From the NCBI GenBank assembly GCA_003354055.1, contig PIVQ01000419.1:1-6548 (forward strand): DNA of 6,548 nucleotides, read 5' to 3'. Source of the DNA: Desulfobacteraceae bacterium. Lineage in GTDB: Bacteria; Desulfobacterota; Desulfobacteria; Desulfobacterales; Desulfobacteraceae. The first letter of the stretch is position 1, and each line of letters begins with the position of its first letter. The position numbers and the translations under genes are program-made. The notes beneath the pieces were generated by a model. That model searched no databases, was not told the DNA's origin, and worked only from the letters and a program-made list of their open reading frames with translations. This document shows, piece after piece, positions 5,662-6,548 of this stretch.

Positions 5662-6540
5662 CTAATCATTTAATATCCCGTTTATGCAAGGGCGATCATT
5701 TCCTTCACTGTATATATCGAATCGATGGCTACCGTTCGATTTCACGCCTTTGATCGTTACATTCCTCTTATAATAAAACTGTCCCTTAAAAGTAACATCA
5801 AGGGAAATAGCGTTTATTTTCCCATTATTCATTAAATGGTTAGTGGTATTTCCCAAAATGAGAAAGGGCTGTGCAAAATCACGTTCAAAGCCGAACAGGC
5901 GCGCATATAACTTAGAATAGTGAATACCATTTCCATCACCGGAAATCCGGGCAAAACGAAACCCGTTTCCGCCGGGCAGAAACCAACTGGCAATCACTTT
6001 GGCTTCGGGGATGGGTTCAAAAACGGTATTTTCAGTGTTCGTATCCGTTTCTCCAAAATCACCTCGATAAAAGAATGTTTCCGTTGCCGTCCAAACAGTT
6101 TCTCCTGCGACGTCAATAACGGCGGAAAGATCTATTTCCAAGCCTTTTGTAACAATTCTAACACATGAAATTTCACAAAAAATATCGAGGGCATCATCAA
6201 GACCAATTTGTCTGTACTGGATGATTTTTAAACGTTTCCCCAATACATTGAGCAGGGATAAGGGGGCTTGTTTCAGGCTGAGTATTCTCTGAAAAAATGG
6301 AAACACTAGGGTGATTGGGTAAATCAATGAAATCTCATCATGATTTTTTATATTGCAGATCTTATTAAACCGAGATAAATGTGCTCTATTAATCTCTAAT
6401 CTATCCAATCTCACAGTTATGGGAGGAATCGATTCCTTACCGTGAAAAACTTTGGATCTTCCCCAAAACGCATATAAAGGCGCTCGTAAAAAAAAGAGGG
6501 ATGGCATCTTTCTGTATTGTAAGTGGATAGCTGTTGTCAT
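5662..6540 (-). CDS. MaoC-like hot-dog dehydratase/hydratase family protein
   Basis: Probably acts on acyl-CoA or acyl-carrier thioesters, as (R)-specific enoyl hydratases do. The C-terminal half carries FARISGDGNGIHYSKLYA (residues 196-213), which fits the hydratase 2 signature with Asp202, Asn204 and His207 in place; Pro after Asn is replaced by Gly205. The following segment usually read as IAHGM is FAQPF here (222-226). The N-terminal half resembles the degenerate first hot-dog of double-hot-dog MaoC proteins (for example ISLIYPITLVFPFF, 70-83), and 292 residues suits a double hot-dog. The start is uncertain: ATG at 6540 has only eight upstream bases in the window and no visible Shine-Dalgarno, with no in-frame stop before it, while Met12 (ATG at 6507) has only a weak AGAAAG. 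By eye the gene is more AT-rich than the kinase-phosphatase gene. It is separated from the next minus-strand gene by 409 bp, so it is probably not in its operon. Confidence 0.8.
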   Translation of the reverse strand: MTTAIHLQYRKMPSLFFLRAPLYAFWGRSKVFHGKESIPPITVRLDRLEINRAHLSRFNKICNIKNHDEISLIYPITLVFPFFQRILSLKQAPLSLLNVLGKRLKIIQYRQIGLDDALDIFCEISCVRIVTKGLEIDLSAVIDVAGETVWTATETFFYRGDFGETDTNTENTVFEPIPEAKVIASWFLPGGNGFRFARISGDGNGIHYSKLYARLFGFERDFAQPFLILGNTTNHLMNNGKINAISLDVTFKGQFYYKRNVTIKGVKSNGSHRFDIYSEGNDRPCINGILND

Positions 6541-6548
6541 AAATAATT

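Noticed and set aside
5920..6168. 82-codon plus-strand frame
   Set aside because: Antisense shadow of the MaoC-like gene, covering its conserved active-site region.

Overview
The window looks like chromosomal DNA from a sulfate-reducing-type Desulfobacterota (former Deltaproteobacteria, Desulfobacteraceae-like). This rests on two cysteine modules I know mainly from that group: the 'two-CW' domain (NCWE...CG...CP...GR.CW.VAGT.C...C..CDF) and a C-x2-C...C-x2-C tail with the signature CAQCKKIRDDEGYW. The assignment is inference; no rRNA, tRNA or other phylogenetic marker is present.

Layout: (1) 14-2518 (+), an 834-residue soluble signalling protein ordered two-CW / cyclic-nucleotide-binding-like / protein kinase / two-CW / PP2C phosphatase. 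(2) 2519-2789, an intergenic stretch holding copy 1 of a 117-bp repeat. (3) 2790-4238 (+), a TPR protein with a GT9/GT41-like glycosyltransferase C-terminus, starting at TTG. (4) 4239-4391, a convergent gap almost filled by copy 2 of the repeat. (5) 4392-5252 (-), a six-helix membrane protein ending in a probable zinc-binding module, also starting at TTG. (6) 5253-5661, a 409-bp gap with a good promoter and flanking inverted repeat for gene 5, and otherwise no convincing gene. (7) 5662-6540 (-), a MaoC-like hot-dog hydratase whose 5' end lies at the window edge.

The four genes do not form an evident operon: the first two are co-directional but separated by 271 bp, the last two by 409 bp. No shared pathway is obvious. 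The most notable items are the kinase-phosphatase fusion, in which opposing activities each have their own cysteine-rich module and the kinase has lost two residues of the usual Ser/Thr signature, and the pair of near-identical 117-bp structured repeats that bracket the TPR-glycosyltransferase gene like a cassette. An orphan membrane sensor without any recognised output domain is also of interest. No CRISPR array, intact insertion sequence, tRNA or rRNA was seen.
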